This document shows, one piece after another, positions 31,987 through 39,828 of a stretch of DNA of 64,000 nucleotides. The notes under the pieces are model-generated. The model did no database searches and was not told where the DNA came from. It saw nothing but the letters and a program-made list of their open reading frames with translations. The stretch spans positions 7,274,501 through 7,338,500 of the forward strand of contig NZ_JARXYJ010000001.1 in NCBI RefSeq assembly GCF_029894425.1, given 5' to 3'. Position 1 is the stretch's first letter. The number at the start of each line of letters is the position of its first letter. The position numbers and the translations under genes were made by a program. Source of the stretch: Streptomyces sp. SAI-127 (GTDB lineage Bacteria; Actinomycetota; Actinomycetes; Streptomycetales; Streptomycetaceae).

Positions 31987-33158
31987 GGCTGCTTCCTCTT
32001 GTTGCGGCTGCTGAGCAGGAAGCCGACGCCCGCGCCGGCGGCGAGTCCCGCGCCGACCATCCACCACACGGAGGTGTCGGAGTCGTCCTGGGACGCGGTG
32101 ACCGGCGCCGGTCCCGTCGCGGTCAGCTGCTTGACCAGGTCCGTGCCGCCGAAGTCGCTCGGGTCGGCGCCACCCGCCTCGGCGGCGAGGATCAGCTGGG
32201 CGTATGCCGCCGGGCCGCTCTGCTCGGCCCACTTCGCGGAGTTCCGCTCCAGCCAGCGCAGCGGACCCGTGGCCGCCGCCGTACCGCCCCGCGCGGCCAG
32301 CGCCACGACCGCGTCGGCCGTGTTGCCGTAGTCGGGCTGGTTCTCGGAGCCGGGCAGGGCGGAGGTCAGGTGGCCGTCCTTCGCGACGGCCTTCGCCAGG
32401 TAGGCCGAGCCGTTGGCCGCCGCGTCCTCCGGGGTGGGGCGGGCCGCGTCGGTGCAGGCGGCGTTCTTCTTGTCGCCGGCCTTCACCGAGACCATGCCCT
32501 GGCCCAGCGCACCGACGACGGCCGCCGCGGTCGCGTCCGCGTTGGCCGTGAGCTTGCCCTTCTTGTCCGGCTGGTAGGCGAACGCACCTCCGTCGGCACA
32601 CGGCAGGGACAGCTTCAGCAAGGCGTCGTAGGGCGACTTGCCGTATTTGGCGATCCGCGAGATGTCGGCACCCGAGGCGTTGAGCGCACCGATCACCACG
32701 GACGTCGAGTTGGCGTCGCTGGCCCCGCCGGGGGTGTAGCCCCAGCCGCCGTCCTTGTTCTGGACGGACTTGAGCCAGGTCACCGCCTTCGTGACCGCGG
32801 TGCCGTGCCCGCCGACCGCGGACAGGGCCTGCGCGGCGGCGGCCGTGCTGTTGGTGTCGACCATCAGTTTGGCGTCGCAGGCCTTGGCCGGGTTCGCGCG
32901 GAACGCCGGGAACGCCCCGCTCTCGCACTGCTGCCCGGCCAGCCAGTCGACGGCCGCGTCGGCGGGTTCCACGTCCACCCGGTGCAGGGCGATCAGGGCG
33001 AGGGACTGGCGCCAGACCCCGTCGTAGGTGGGATCCGTGCTGCCGTACAGCCCGGAGGGGGACGAGGGAGACGGGGACGGCGAGGCGGCCACGGCGGGTG
33101 TGGCCGTGCCGAAGGCGACGGTGGCGGCCAGGACCGCGGCGCTGCGGCGGACGTTCAT
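31983..33158 (-). CDS. secreted alpha/alpha-toroid protein (prenyltransferase/squalene-oxidase repeats), transcobalamin-like
   Basis: 391 aa. Signal peptide (residues 1-25), a Ser/Pro linker, then about five alpha/alpha-barrel repeats recognisable by their G-G-W/F turns (WLAGQQCESGAFPAF, WLKSVQNKDGGWGYTPGG, YLAKAVAKDGHLTSALPG). A C-terminal transmembrane anchor with a basic tail follows (WWMVGAGLAAGAGVGFLLSS). This barrel is the fold of the cobalamin-binding alpha domain of transcobalamin/intrinsic factor. With a cobalamin riboswitch upstream and an ECF transporter downstream, a cell-surface B12 capture role is inferred. The ATG at 33158 is preceded by AGAAGGG 13 nt away. Confidence 0.85.
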   Translation of the reverse strand: MNVRRSAAVLAATVAFGTATPAVAASPSPSPSSPSGLYGSTDPTYDGVWRQSLALIALHRVDVEPADAAVDWLAGQQCESGAFPAFRANPAKACDAKLMVDTNSTAAAAQALSAVGGHGTAVTKAVTWLKSVQNKDGGWGYTPGGASDANSTSVVIGALNASGADISRIAKYGKSPYDALLKLSLPCADGGAFAYQPDKKGKLTANADATAAAVVGALGQGMVSVKAGDKKNAACTDAARPTPEDAAANGSAYLAKAVAKDGHLTSALPGSENQPDYGNTADAVVALAARGGTAAATGPLRWLERNSAKWAEQSGPAAYAQLILAAEAGGADPSDFGGTDLVKQLTATGPAPVTASQDDSDTSVWWMVGAGLAAGAGVGFLLSSRNKRKQP

Positions 33159-33224
33159 GATCGGCGGATGCCCTTCTCCCTGCGGGGAGCCGGGCAGCGC
33201 GGGAGGACCCCGGGCGGCTCGGCT

Positions 33225-33345
33225 CCGTATATCTCGACGGTGCCGCGCACCGGCCGGTCTCCCAGGCCCTTGAGGCACTGGGCGAGGGGCAGCGCCGGAA
33301 TTGCACCGGCTTCCCCCCGTACGGCATCTGATGACGACCTGGCTA
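33225..33345 (-). ncRNA. cobalamin (B12) riboswitch
   Basis: On the minus strand the core reads GGGAAGCCGGTGCAATTCCGG followed by CGCTGCCC, the conserved receptor and B12-box segment of cobalamin riboswitches, at about 33286-33317. Downstream comes GGGAGACCGGCC (33250-33261 region), another family signature. Upstream is the GCCAGG...GATGCC P2 region. It lies 67-190 nt before the toroid gene and overlaps no CDS. GC-rich sequence between 33159 and 33225 could form the regulatory hairpin. It should repress the operon when B12 is plentiful. Confidence 0.85.
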
Positions 33346-33401
33346 CTGTACTCGCCCGTAGGAAAGCGACTGAGAGCCGCCCAAGGGAGCCTCCGTCCGG
33401 G

Positions 33402-34427
33402 CTAGACGGCCACGTACGTCACCGGATCGCTCCCCGTCACCGCCTCCGCGCGGCCCAACTTCACCAGTCGCCGCAGATGCGCCTCGGCCTCCGAGACCGC
33501 GATGTTGCGTGATCCGTAGGGGATCTGCTCCCAGGGGCGGTTCCACTCCATGCGCTCGGCGAGCTGCCAGGGGGTGAGGGGCTCGGCCAGGAGGGAGCGC
33601 AGGTCGGTGAGGCGTTCCTCGTGGTGGGCGAGCAACTGCCCTACGCGGGCGCTCGCGTCGGTGAAGACGTGCTGGTGGGCGGGGAGGACCTCGGCGGGGG
33701 CGAGCCGCCCGACGCGTTCCAGGGAGTCGAGGTAGTCGCCGAGGGGGTCGGTGACGGTGGCGTCGTCGGGGTCCTCGTACAGGCCGATGTGCGGGGTGAT
33801 CTCGGGGAGCAGATGATCGCCGGAGAACAGCCGTCCGTGGCCCGGCAGTCCGGAGGGGTGCTCCTCCTCCAGGTGCAGGCAGACATGGCCGGGCGTGTGT
33901 CCCGGGGTCCAGATGGCGCGGAGCCTGCGGCCGGGGAGGTCGAGGAGTTCGCCGGGGACGATCTCGCGGTCGGGCAACGCGGGCGAGAATCCGGGCAGTT
34001 CGCGGCGCCGCGCGGTGCGCAGGGGGGCCACGTGGTCCTCGGGGGCGCCCGCGGCCACCAACTTGGCCGTCATATAGGTGAACCAGCGCTCGGCACGGGT
34101 CTCGCGGGTGCGCCGCACGATCGCGGAGTCCGCCGCGTGCATCGCGATCCAGGCCCCGGACGCCTCCCGCACCTTGCCGGAGAGGCCGTGGTGGTCGGGG
34201 TGGTGGTGGGTGATGACCACGCCGTGGATCCCGCCCACGTCGGTCCCGCACGCGGTCAGCCCCTCGGCGAGGGTGTCCCAGGAGTCCGGGTCGTCCCAGC
34301 CGGTGTCGACCAGCACCGGTCCTCGGTCGGTCTCGACGACGTACACCAGGGTGTGGCCGAGCGGATTGTCGGGGATGGGCACCTGAACGGACCGGACGCC
34401 GCCACCATGGTCGTACACCTGCGCCAT
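33402..34427 (-). CDS. MBL-fold metallo-hydrolase
   Basis: 341 aa. The metallo-beta-lactamase signature THHHPDHHG (about residues 75-83) and later zinc ligands in TPGHTPGHVCLHL and FSGDHLLPEI are all present. A C-terminal winged-helix-like tail (about 265-341) is typical of the glyoxalase II/LACTB2-like subgroup, several of which are thioesterases or lactonases. The start is probably ATG 34427 (GGGGAG just upstream). GTG 34442 is possible. It is divergent from the aldehyde dehydrogenase, with a KstR-like site 36 bp before its ATG. It may hydrolyse an acyl-CoA or lactone in the same pathway. Confidence 0.85.
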   Translation of the reverse strand: MAQVYDHGGGVRSVQVPIPDNPLGHTLVYVVETDRGPVLVDTGWDDPDSWDTLAEGLTACGTDVGGIHGVVITHHHPDHHGLSGKVREASGAWIAMHAADSAIVRRTRETRAERWFTYMTAKLVAAGAPEDHVAPLRTARRRELPGFSPALPDREIVPGELLDLPGRRLRAIWTPGHTPGHVCLHLEEEHPSGLPGHGRLFSGDHLLPEITPHIGLYEDPDDATVTDPLGDYLDSLERVGRLAPAEVLPAHQHVFTDASARVGQLLAHHEERLTDLRSLLAEPLTPWQLAERMEWNRPWEQIPYGSRNIAVSEAEAHLRRLVKLGRAEAVTGSDPVTYVAV

Positions 34428-34462
34428 GAGCTCCCCAATCACCGCGTTCCCAGCATGATAAC

Positions 34463-34476
34463 TAGAACGAGTTTCG
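34463..34476. promoter_or_regulatory. KstR-like operator between MBL and aldehyde dehydrogenase genes
   Basis: TAGAACGAGTTTCG, preceded by AAC, gives AACTAGAACGAGTT. The left half is a perfect match to the KstR consensus; only the last base of TnnAACnnGTTnnA differs. It sits between divergent genes, 120 bp before the dehydrogenase start. Confidence 0.6.
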
Positions 34477-34532
34477 ACGGTAGCCCGAGGTCACCAACAG
34501 TCGTGGTGTGCGGGCCGTGGACTCCTCCCAGT

Positions 34533-34550
34533 GGAACTGGTATCAGTTCC
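34533..34550. promoter_or_regulatory. inverted repeat before the aldehyde dehydrogenase gene
   Basis: GGAACTG-GTAT-CAGTTCC is a perfect palindrome with 7-bp arms, 46 bp before the start codon. It may be a second operator or part of the promoter region. Confidence 0.45.
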
Positions 34551-34595
34551 GTATCTGATGGATCGTCAGTAAGCCGCCCCGGGGAGGCAGTCGCC

Positions 34596-36053
34596 ATGAC
34601 CGAGCTCGTGGAACACGGACAGCTGTTCATCGGCGGGGAGTTGACCGACCCCCTGGGCAAGGACGTCATCGAGGTGATCTCCCCGCACACCGAGGAGGTC
34701 ATCGGACGCGTGCCGCACGCCTCGCGCGCGGACGTGGACGCGGCGGTCGCCGCCGCACGCACCGCCTTCGACGAGGGACCCTGGCCGCGGATGTCGCTCG
34801 ACGAGCGCATCGAGGTCGTCACCAGGATCAAGGACGCGATCGCGGTCCGGCACGAGGAGATCGCCCGCGTGATCTCCTCCGAGAACGGCTCCCCGTACTC
34901 CTGGAGCGTCCTCGCACAGGCCCTCGGCGCGATGATGGTCTGGGACTCGGCGATCACGGTCGCACGCGGCTTCACGTACGAGGAGACACGCGACGGAGTG
35001 CTCGGCCGCATCCTCGTGCGCCGCGAGCCGGTCGGGGTCGTGGCGGCCGTGGTGCCCTGGAACGTCCCGCAGTTCGTCGCCGCCGCCAAGCTCGCCCCCG
35101 CGCTGCTCACCGGCTGCACGGTGGTGCTCAAGCCGTCGCCCGAGTCACCGCTGGACGCGTACATCCTGGCCGAGATCACCAAGGAGGCCGGGCTGCCGGA
35201 CGGCGTCCTGTCCATCCTCCCGGCCGACCGTGAGGTGAGCGAGTACCTGGTCGGGCATCCGGGGATCGACAAGGTCTCCTTCACCGGATCGGTGGGCGCG
35301 GGCAAGCGCGTGATGGAGGTCGCCGCCCGCAATCTCACGCGCGTGACCCTGGAGCTGGGCGGCAAGTCGGCGGCCGTGGTCCTCCCGGACGCGGACGTCG
35401 AGACGGCCGTCGCCGGGATCGTCCCGTCCGCCTGGATGAACAACGGCCAGGCCTGCGTGGCCCAGACCCGCATCCTGCTGCCCCGCTCCCGCTACGACGA
35501 GTTCGCCGAGGCCCTTGCCGCGGCGGCGAGTGCACTGGTCGTCGGCGACCCGCTCGACCCGGCCACCCAGGTCGGCCCGCTGGTCGCCGAACGCCAGCAG
35601 CGCCGCAACCTCGACTACATCCGCATCGGCCAGGAGGAGGGCGCCAAGATCCTCACCGGCGGCGGGCGTCCGGCGGGCCTGGAGCGCGGCTGGTACGTCG
35701 AGCCGACGCTCTTCGGCGACGTCGACAACTCGATGCGGATCGCGCGCGAGGAGATCTTCGGACCGGTGATCTGCCTCCTTCCCTACGGCGACGAGTCCGA
35801 GGCGGTGAAGATCGCCAACGACTCGGACTACGGACTGTCGGGCAGCGTGTGGACGGCCGACGTCGAGCGCGGCATCGAGGTCGCCCGCCAGGTCCGTACC
35901 GGCACCTACAACGTCAACACCTTCAGCCTCGACATGCTCGGCCCCTTCGGCGGCTACAAGAGCTCCGGCCTGGGAAGGGAGTTCGGCCCCGAGGGCTACG
36001 GCGAGTACCTGGAGCACAAGATGATCCATCTGCCGGCCGGCTGGGAGGCGTGA
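34596..36053 (+). CDS. NAD(P)-dependent aldehyde dehydrogenase
   Basis: 485 aa, standard family length. The catalytic pair is visible: Glu in TLELGGKSAAV (about residue 252) and Cys in NNGQACVAQTRI (about 286). The NAD-binding PWNVPQFVAAAKLAPALLTGCTVVLKPSPESP and FTGSVGAGKRV blocks are intact. It oxidises an aldehyde to the acid. In context it may finish oxidation of the terminal carbon after P450 attack. The ATG at 34596 has GGGGAGG 9 nt upstream. It is co-transcribed with a ferredoxin. Confidence 0.9.
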   Translation: MTELVEHGQLFIGGELTDPLGKDVIEVISPHTEEVIGRVPHASRADVDAAVAAARTAFDEGPWPRMSLDERIEVVTRIKDAIAVRHEEIARVISSENGSPYSWSVLAQALGAMMVWDSAITVARGFTYEETRDGVLGRILVRREPVGVVAAVVPWNVPQFVAAAKLAPALLTGCTVVLKPSPESPLDAYILAEITKEAGLPDGVLSILPADREVSEYLVGHPGIDKVSFTGSVGAGKRVMEVAARNLTRVTLELGGKSAAVVLPDADVETAVAGIVPSAWMNNGQACVAQTRILLPRSRYDEFAEALAAAASALVVGDPLDPATQVGPLVAERQQRRNLDYIRIGQEEGAKILTGGGRPAGLERGWYVEPTLFGDVDNSMRIAREEIFGPVICLLPYGDESEAVKIANDSDYGLSGSVWTADVERGIEVARQVRTGTYNVNTFSLDMLGPFGGYKSSGLGREFGPEGYGEYLEHKMIHLPAGWEA

Positions 36054-36059
36054 GCGGCG

Positions 36060-36293
36060 ATGGGAGACCGCTGGCACGTCGAGGTCGACCGCTCCCTGTG
36101 CATCGGCTCCGCGCAGTGCGTGCACACCGCCCCCGACGGCTTCCGCCTGGACACCGCCCGCCAGTCCCACCCCGCCGACCCGGAGAGCGACGCCAACGAG
36201 AAGATCCTGGCGGCGGCGGAGAACTGCCCGGTGGAGGCCATCATGATCACGCTGCTGGGGAGCGGGGAGCCGGTGTTCCCGCCGGAGGAGTAG
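36060..36293 (+). CDS. [3Fe-4S] ferredoxin, P450 redox partner type
   Basis: 77 aa. The cysteine pattern CIGSAQC (first and second ligands, with the third position replaced as in 3Fe-4S ferredoxins) and distal NCPVEAI match small Streptomyces ferredoxins such as SuaB/SoyB that feed electrons to P450s. It begins 6 nt after the dehydrogenase stop. No P450 is adjacent, so it may serve the CYP125-like enzyme at 15901-17139, which shares a KstR-like operator. Confidence 0.88.
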   Translation: MGDRWHVEVDRSLCIGSAQCVHTAPDGFRLDTARQSHPADPESDANEKILAAAENCPVEAIMITLLGSGEPVFPPEE

Positions 36294-36357
36294 GAGCCGA
36301 GAAAATCATGGTTTGAGAGGGTTCATTCCCGGACGAGGGTTCTATTCTGGACATAGG

Positions 36358-36534
36358 CCTACGAGGCGAGTGAGGGAGTCCCACCGAAGTAGCCGACTCA
36401 GGCGAGATGCGAAGGCTTCCGCCAGGGCCGACGTCGACGGTAGGGCTGAGAGGCCGAAGAGCAGCGGGAAGGCTCGACGGCGACCCCCAGAACCTGATCC
36501 GGACCATACCGGCGAAGGGAACCCGTCTCGTAGG
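36358..36534 (+). ncRNA. TPP (thiamine pyrophosphate) riboswitch with extended P3
   Basis: The 3' half is canonical: AACCTGATCCGGACC, ATACCGGCGAAGGGA (36491-36520). TGAGA is at 36447-36451. P1 is a perfect 8-bp helix, CCTACGAG (36358-36365) with CTCGTAGG (36527-36534). P2 uses GAGGG (36373-36376 region) with CCCCC (36484-36488). P3 pairs CCCACCG (36380-36386) with CGGTAGGG (36438-36445) and carries a ~50-nt insertion. A second small hairpin sits after TGAGA. CCCTCAC/GTGAGGG just downstream (36536-36564) may be the switching terminator. A -10-like TATTCT lies at 36343. Confidence 0.82.
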
Positions 36535-36611
36535 TCCCTCACGTGCTCCCCGCCGGTGTGAGGGCTTACGCTCCTGCGGTCGTCGTCAGCGCATCGCGGG
36601 AGTGGGGAAGC

Positions 36612-37475
36612 GTGGAGAAGTCCGAGGCCAAGAAGCTGATCAAGCAGGCACGGGTCGCTTGGGACGCCGAGGACTGGCTGCGCGCCGCCGAGCTGTACGA
36701 GCAGGTGCTCGCACACTTCCCGGACCTGAAGGCAAGCGCCGTGTGGTGGTACGACGCCGCGCTCGCCCACAAGTTCCTGCGGAACTGGGCCAAGGCGTAT
36801 GAGCTGGGCCGGGAGGCCGCGGCCCGCTCCCCGCGCGGCGAGGGCGACCCGGCGTACTGGAACCTCGGCATCGCGGCCACGATCCAGCGGGACTGGGCGA
36901 CGGCACGGGACGCGTGGAGCGGCTTCGGCATCGAACTCCCCGACGGGGAAGGGCAGATCGACGCGCGCTTCGGGTACGCCTGCGTGCGCCTCGACACCGG
37001 CGGCGAGCGCGAGGTCGTCTGGATCGAGCGGCTGTGCCCCACCCGCGGCCGGGTCGTCAGCGTGCCCGTCACGGGCGGACGGCGCTACGGCGAGATCGTC
37101 GTCCACGACGGCGAACCGAAGGGCGAGCGGGTCGTCGAGGGCTCGACGTACCCCGTCTTCGAGGAACTCCTGCTCTTCGAGGCGTCCGAACTGCCCACCC
37201 TGGAGGTCACGGTGGCCGCGGGCGAGAAGGCCGACCTGGAGGCCCTCCTGGAGCTGTTCACCGACCACGGCTTCGGCGCCGAGCCGGCGAGCAGCGTCCG
37301 CATGATGTGCGCCTGCTGCAGCGAGGGCACCCACGAACAGGAGCGCGCCGTCGACGCCGGCGCCCAGCAGGTCTCCCTCGCGGCCCCCGAGACGGAGGCC
37401 CGACGCCTGCTGGAACGGTGGGCGGGGGAGACGGCGACGGGACGGAGCTGGAGCGGACTGGCGGCCGTCGGCTAG
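36612..37475 (+). CDS. tetratricopeptide repeat protein
   Basis: 287 aa. Residues 1-95 contain two to three TPRs (ARVAWDAEDWLRAAELYEQVLAHFPD; WWYDAALAHKFLRNWAKAYELGREAAARSP; YWNLGIAATIQRDWATARDAWSGFG). The rest is a beta-rich domain with CVRLDTGGEREVVWIERLCP and a late CACCSEGTHE cysteine cluster. I do not recognise the C-terminal domain. The GTG at 36612 is preceded by GGGAGTGGGGAAG. It follows the TPP riboswitch by 78 nt, yet has no thiamine-related motif, so its regulation is unexpected. Confidence 0.85.
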   Translation: MEKSEAKKLIKQARVAWDAEDWLRAAELYEQVLAHFPDLKASAVWWYDAALAHKFLRNWAKAYELGREAAARSPRGEGDPAYWNLGIAATIQRDWATARDAWSGFGIELPDGEGQIDARFGYACVRLDTGGEREVVWIERLCPTRGRVVSVPVTGGRRYGEIVVHDGEPKGERVVEGSTYPVFEELLLFEASELPTLEVTVAAGEKADLEALLELFTDHGFGAEPASSVRMMCACCSEGTHEQERAVDAGAQQVSLAAPETEARRLLERWAGETATGRSWSGLAAVG

Positions 37476-37562
37476 CGCCGGGGCGGTGGGGCCGGGGCGC
37501 CAGGACCGGGGCGGTCGGACCGGGGCGCCAGGACCGGGGCGCCAGGACCGGGATGCTAGGAC
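37475..37562. repeat. short GC-rich direct repeats between convergent genes
   Basis: GGGGCGCCAGGACC-like units occur about four times between the TPR gene stop and the TetR stop. No hairpin stands out. It may be a simple-repeat expansion. Confidence 0.5.
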
Positions 37563-38236
37563 GGCGGTTCCGTGAGGTCGATCAGTCGGCACACCGTCTC
37601 GATGTCGATCTTCACCTGGGCGATGGAGGCCCGGCCCGAGAGCCAGGTGATCAGGGCCGAGTGCCAGGTGTGCTCGATGACGCGGACCGCGGAGAGCTGC
37701 TCGGGCGTCGGGTCCTCGAGCCCCATGGCGTCCAGGATGATCAGCGTGGTCTGGTGGGAGACCTGGTCGACCTCCGGGCTCACACTGCGGTCCGCGAAGG
37801 TCAACGCGCGGACCATCGCGTCCGCCAGATGCGGCTCGCGCTGGAGCGCCCGGAAGGCCCGCATCAGGGTCTCCGCGACCCGCTCGGCCGCCGTCTCGCC
37901 CTGCGGCGGCTTCTTGCGGAGCGTGCCGTGCATGTGTTCCAGCTGGTCCTGCATGGTGGCGACCAGCAGATGGATCTTGGAGGGGAAGTACCGGTAAAGG
38001 GTGCCGAGCGCCACCTGTGAGGACTCCGCGACCTCCCGCATCTGCACCGCGTCGAACCCGCCGCGGCTCGCCAGCTGCGCGCTCGCGTGCAGGATGCGGC
38101 GGCGCCGCGCCTCCTGTCGCTCGGTCAGCGGCGGTGTGTCGGGTCGTACGGTGCTGGCTTCCACTCTGGCCGGCTTGGCCACCTTGTCCACCTTGGGTTC
38201 CGTGACAGTCCGTGAGGATGTGTGATCACTCAGCAT
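37556..38236 (-). CDS. TetR-family regulator, KstR-like
   Basis: 226 aa. After a ~45-residue polar leader, the TetR DNA-binding domain reads EARRRRILHASAQLASRGGF, DAVQMREVAESSQVALGTLY and RYFPSKIHLLVATM. As I remember it, mycobacterial KstR, the repressor of cholesterol catabolism, has nearly the same sequence there (RRKRILDATMAIASKGGYEA, VQMRAVADRADVAVGTLYRY, FPSKVHLL). The C-terminal half also aligns (MVRALTFADRSVSPEVDQV ... LITWLSGRAS). A perfect KstR-consensus site lies upstream, implying autoregulation. The ATG at 38236 has a poor ribosome binding site. An upstream start to 38326 is possible. Confidence 0.85.
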   Translation of the reverse strand: MLSDHTSSRTVTEPKVDKVAKPARVEASTVRPDTPPLTERQEARRRRILHASAQLASRGGFDAVQMREVAESSQVALGTLYRYFPSKIHLLVATMQDQLEHMHGTLRKKPPQGETAAERVAETLMRAFRALQREPHLADAMVRALTFADRSVSPEVDQVSHQTTLIILDAMGLEDPTPEQLSAVRVIEHTWHSALITWLSGRASIAQVKIDIETVCRLIDLTEPPS

Positions 38237-38329
38237 GCCAGGGTGCCGGTCGTGGCGTGAATCACCTGATCCACCGCTCACAGGACCCCTACCTGCCGGT
38301 AGATTCAGAGCCTCCTGAACGATCAAGTC

Positions 38330-38343
38330 TGAAACTTGTTCTA
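38330..38343. promoter_or_regulatory. KstR-like operator, TetR / GT4 divergent region
   Basis: TGAAACTTGTTCTA matches TnnAACnnGTTnnA at every fixed position. It is 94 bp before the TetR start and 55 bp before the glycosyltransferase start, overlapping a TAGATT -10-like element (38342-38347) for the latter. Confidence 0.7.
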
Positions 38344-38397
38344 GATTACCTTCTCGTCGTAATCTCGCGGGACAGTGCAGGCAGAAGGGGGCCCAGA

Positions 38398-39828
38398 GTG
38401 ACCGCTGAGGCCAGTCAGGCAGGGGCCTTTGAGGGCCCGGCCGCCGACGGCGAGCGACCGCTCCGTATCGCGCTCCTCACCTACAAAGGGAACCCGTTCT
38501 GCGGCGGCCAGGGTGTCTACACACGCCACCTCTCACGCGAACTGGCCCGCCTCGGCCACCGTGTCGAGGTCATAGGCTCCCAGCCCTACCCCGTTCTCGA
38601 TCCGGGCTACGACGGCCTGAGCCTGACCGAGCTGCCCAGCCTGGACCTCTACCGCTCTCCGGATCCCTTCCGCACCCCGAAACGCGACGAGTACCGCGAC
38701 TGGATAGACGCCCTGGAAGTCGCCACGATGTGGACCGGCGGCTTCCCCGAGCCGCTCACCTTCTCCCTGCGGGCCCGACGTCATCTCCGGGCCCGCAGCG
38801 GTGAGTTCGACGTGATTCACGACAACCAGACCCTCGGTTACGGCCTGTTGGGCGATGTCGGCGCTCCGCTGGTGACCACCATCCACCACCCCATCACCGT
38901 GGACCGGCAGTTGGAGCTGGACGCGGCCGAGGGATGGCGGCAGCGGCTGTCCAAGCGCCGCTGGTACGCCTTCACCCGTATGCAGAAGCGCGTGGCCCGC
39001 CGCGTGCCGTCCGTGCTCACCGTCTCCGGCACCTCCCGCCAGGAGATCGTCGACCACCTCGGCGTGCGCGACGACCGCATCCACGTCGTCCACATCGGCG
39101 CCGACACCGACCAGTTCTCGCCGGATCCGTCGGTGCGCGTGGTGCCGGGCCGGATCGTCACGACCTCCAGCGCGGACGTCCCCCTCAAGGGCCTCGTCTT
39201 CCTCGTCGAGGCGCTCGCGAAGGTCCGCACGGAACACCCCGGGGCGCACCTCATAGTTGTGGGCAAGCGACCGGCCGAGGGCCCGGTCGCCCAGGCCATG
39301 GAGCGCTACGGCCTCGAAGGCGCCGTCGACTTCGTCAAGGGCATCACGGACGCCGAACTGGTCGACCTCGTCCGCTCGGCGGAGGTCGCCTGCGTGCCCT
39401 CGCTCTACGAAGGCTTCTCACTCCCGGCGGCGGAAGCCATGGCCACGGGCACCCCGCTGGTCGCCACGACGGGCGGCGCCATCCCCGAGGTCGCCGGGCG
39501 CGACGGCGAGACATGCCTGGCGGTACCGCCGGGGGACCCGGGCGCACTGGCGACCGCCCTGAGCCGTCTCCTGGGCGACCCGGACCTGAGGGCGCGACTC
39601 GGCCGGGCCGGACGTGAGCGGGTACTGGCGAAGTTCACCTGGGCGAAAGCCGCGGAGGGCACCGTGGCCCGGTACCGCGAGGCGATCGCCGGACCCGCCG
39701 CCGAGGCCACGCCCCGTTCCGCGGCCAAGCACCCCGACCGCTCCACGGCCTCAGCGACGGGCGTACCACTGACCGCCCCACGAGTGACCGACGCCGATCT
39801 CAACCCCGAAAGCAGGGCCACGTGCTGA
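38398..39828 (+). CDS. GT4-family glycosyltransferase
   Basis: 476 aa, GT-B fold. The N-terminal domain begins PLRIALLTYKGNPFCGGQGVYTRHLSRELARLGH (acceptor side). The C-terminal donor site has YEGFSLPAAEAMATGTPLVATTGGAIPEVAG with the E-x7-E motif typical of GT4 (nucleotide-sugar donors, retaining). The GTG at 38398 has AAGGGGG 7 nt upstream. It is the first gene of an operon with a methyltransferase and a toroid protein (overlapping stops/starts), facing the KstR-like gene. The acceptor is unknown. Confidence 0.87.
   Translation: MTAEASQAGAFEGPAADGERPLRIALLTYKGNPFCGGQGVYTRHLSRELARLGHRVEVIGSQPYPVLDPGYDGLSLTELPSLDLYRSPDPFRTPKRDEYRDWIDALEVATMWTGGFPEPLTFSLRARRHLRARSGEFDVIHDNQTLGYGLLGDVGAPLVTTIHHPITVDRQLELDAAEGWRQRLSKRRWYAFTRMQKRVARRVPSVLTVSGTSRQEIVDHLGVRDDRIHVVHIGADTDQFSPDPSVRVVPGRIVTTSSADVPLKGLVFLVEALAKVRTEHPGAHLIVVGKRPAEGPVAQAMERYGLEGAVDFVKGITDAELVDLVRSAEVACVPSLYEGFSLPAAEAMATGTPLVATTGGAIPEVAGRDGETCLAVPPGDPGALATALSRLLGDPDLRARLGRAGRERVLAKFTWAKAAEGTVARYREAIAGPAAEATPRSAAKHPDRSTASATGVPLTAPRVTDADLNPESRATC

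Noticed and set aside
33621..34595. Long N-terminal extension of the aldehyde dehydrogenase frame
   Set aside because: It is antisense to the metallo-beta-lactamase gene and ends at a proper start with GGGGAGG.
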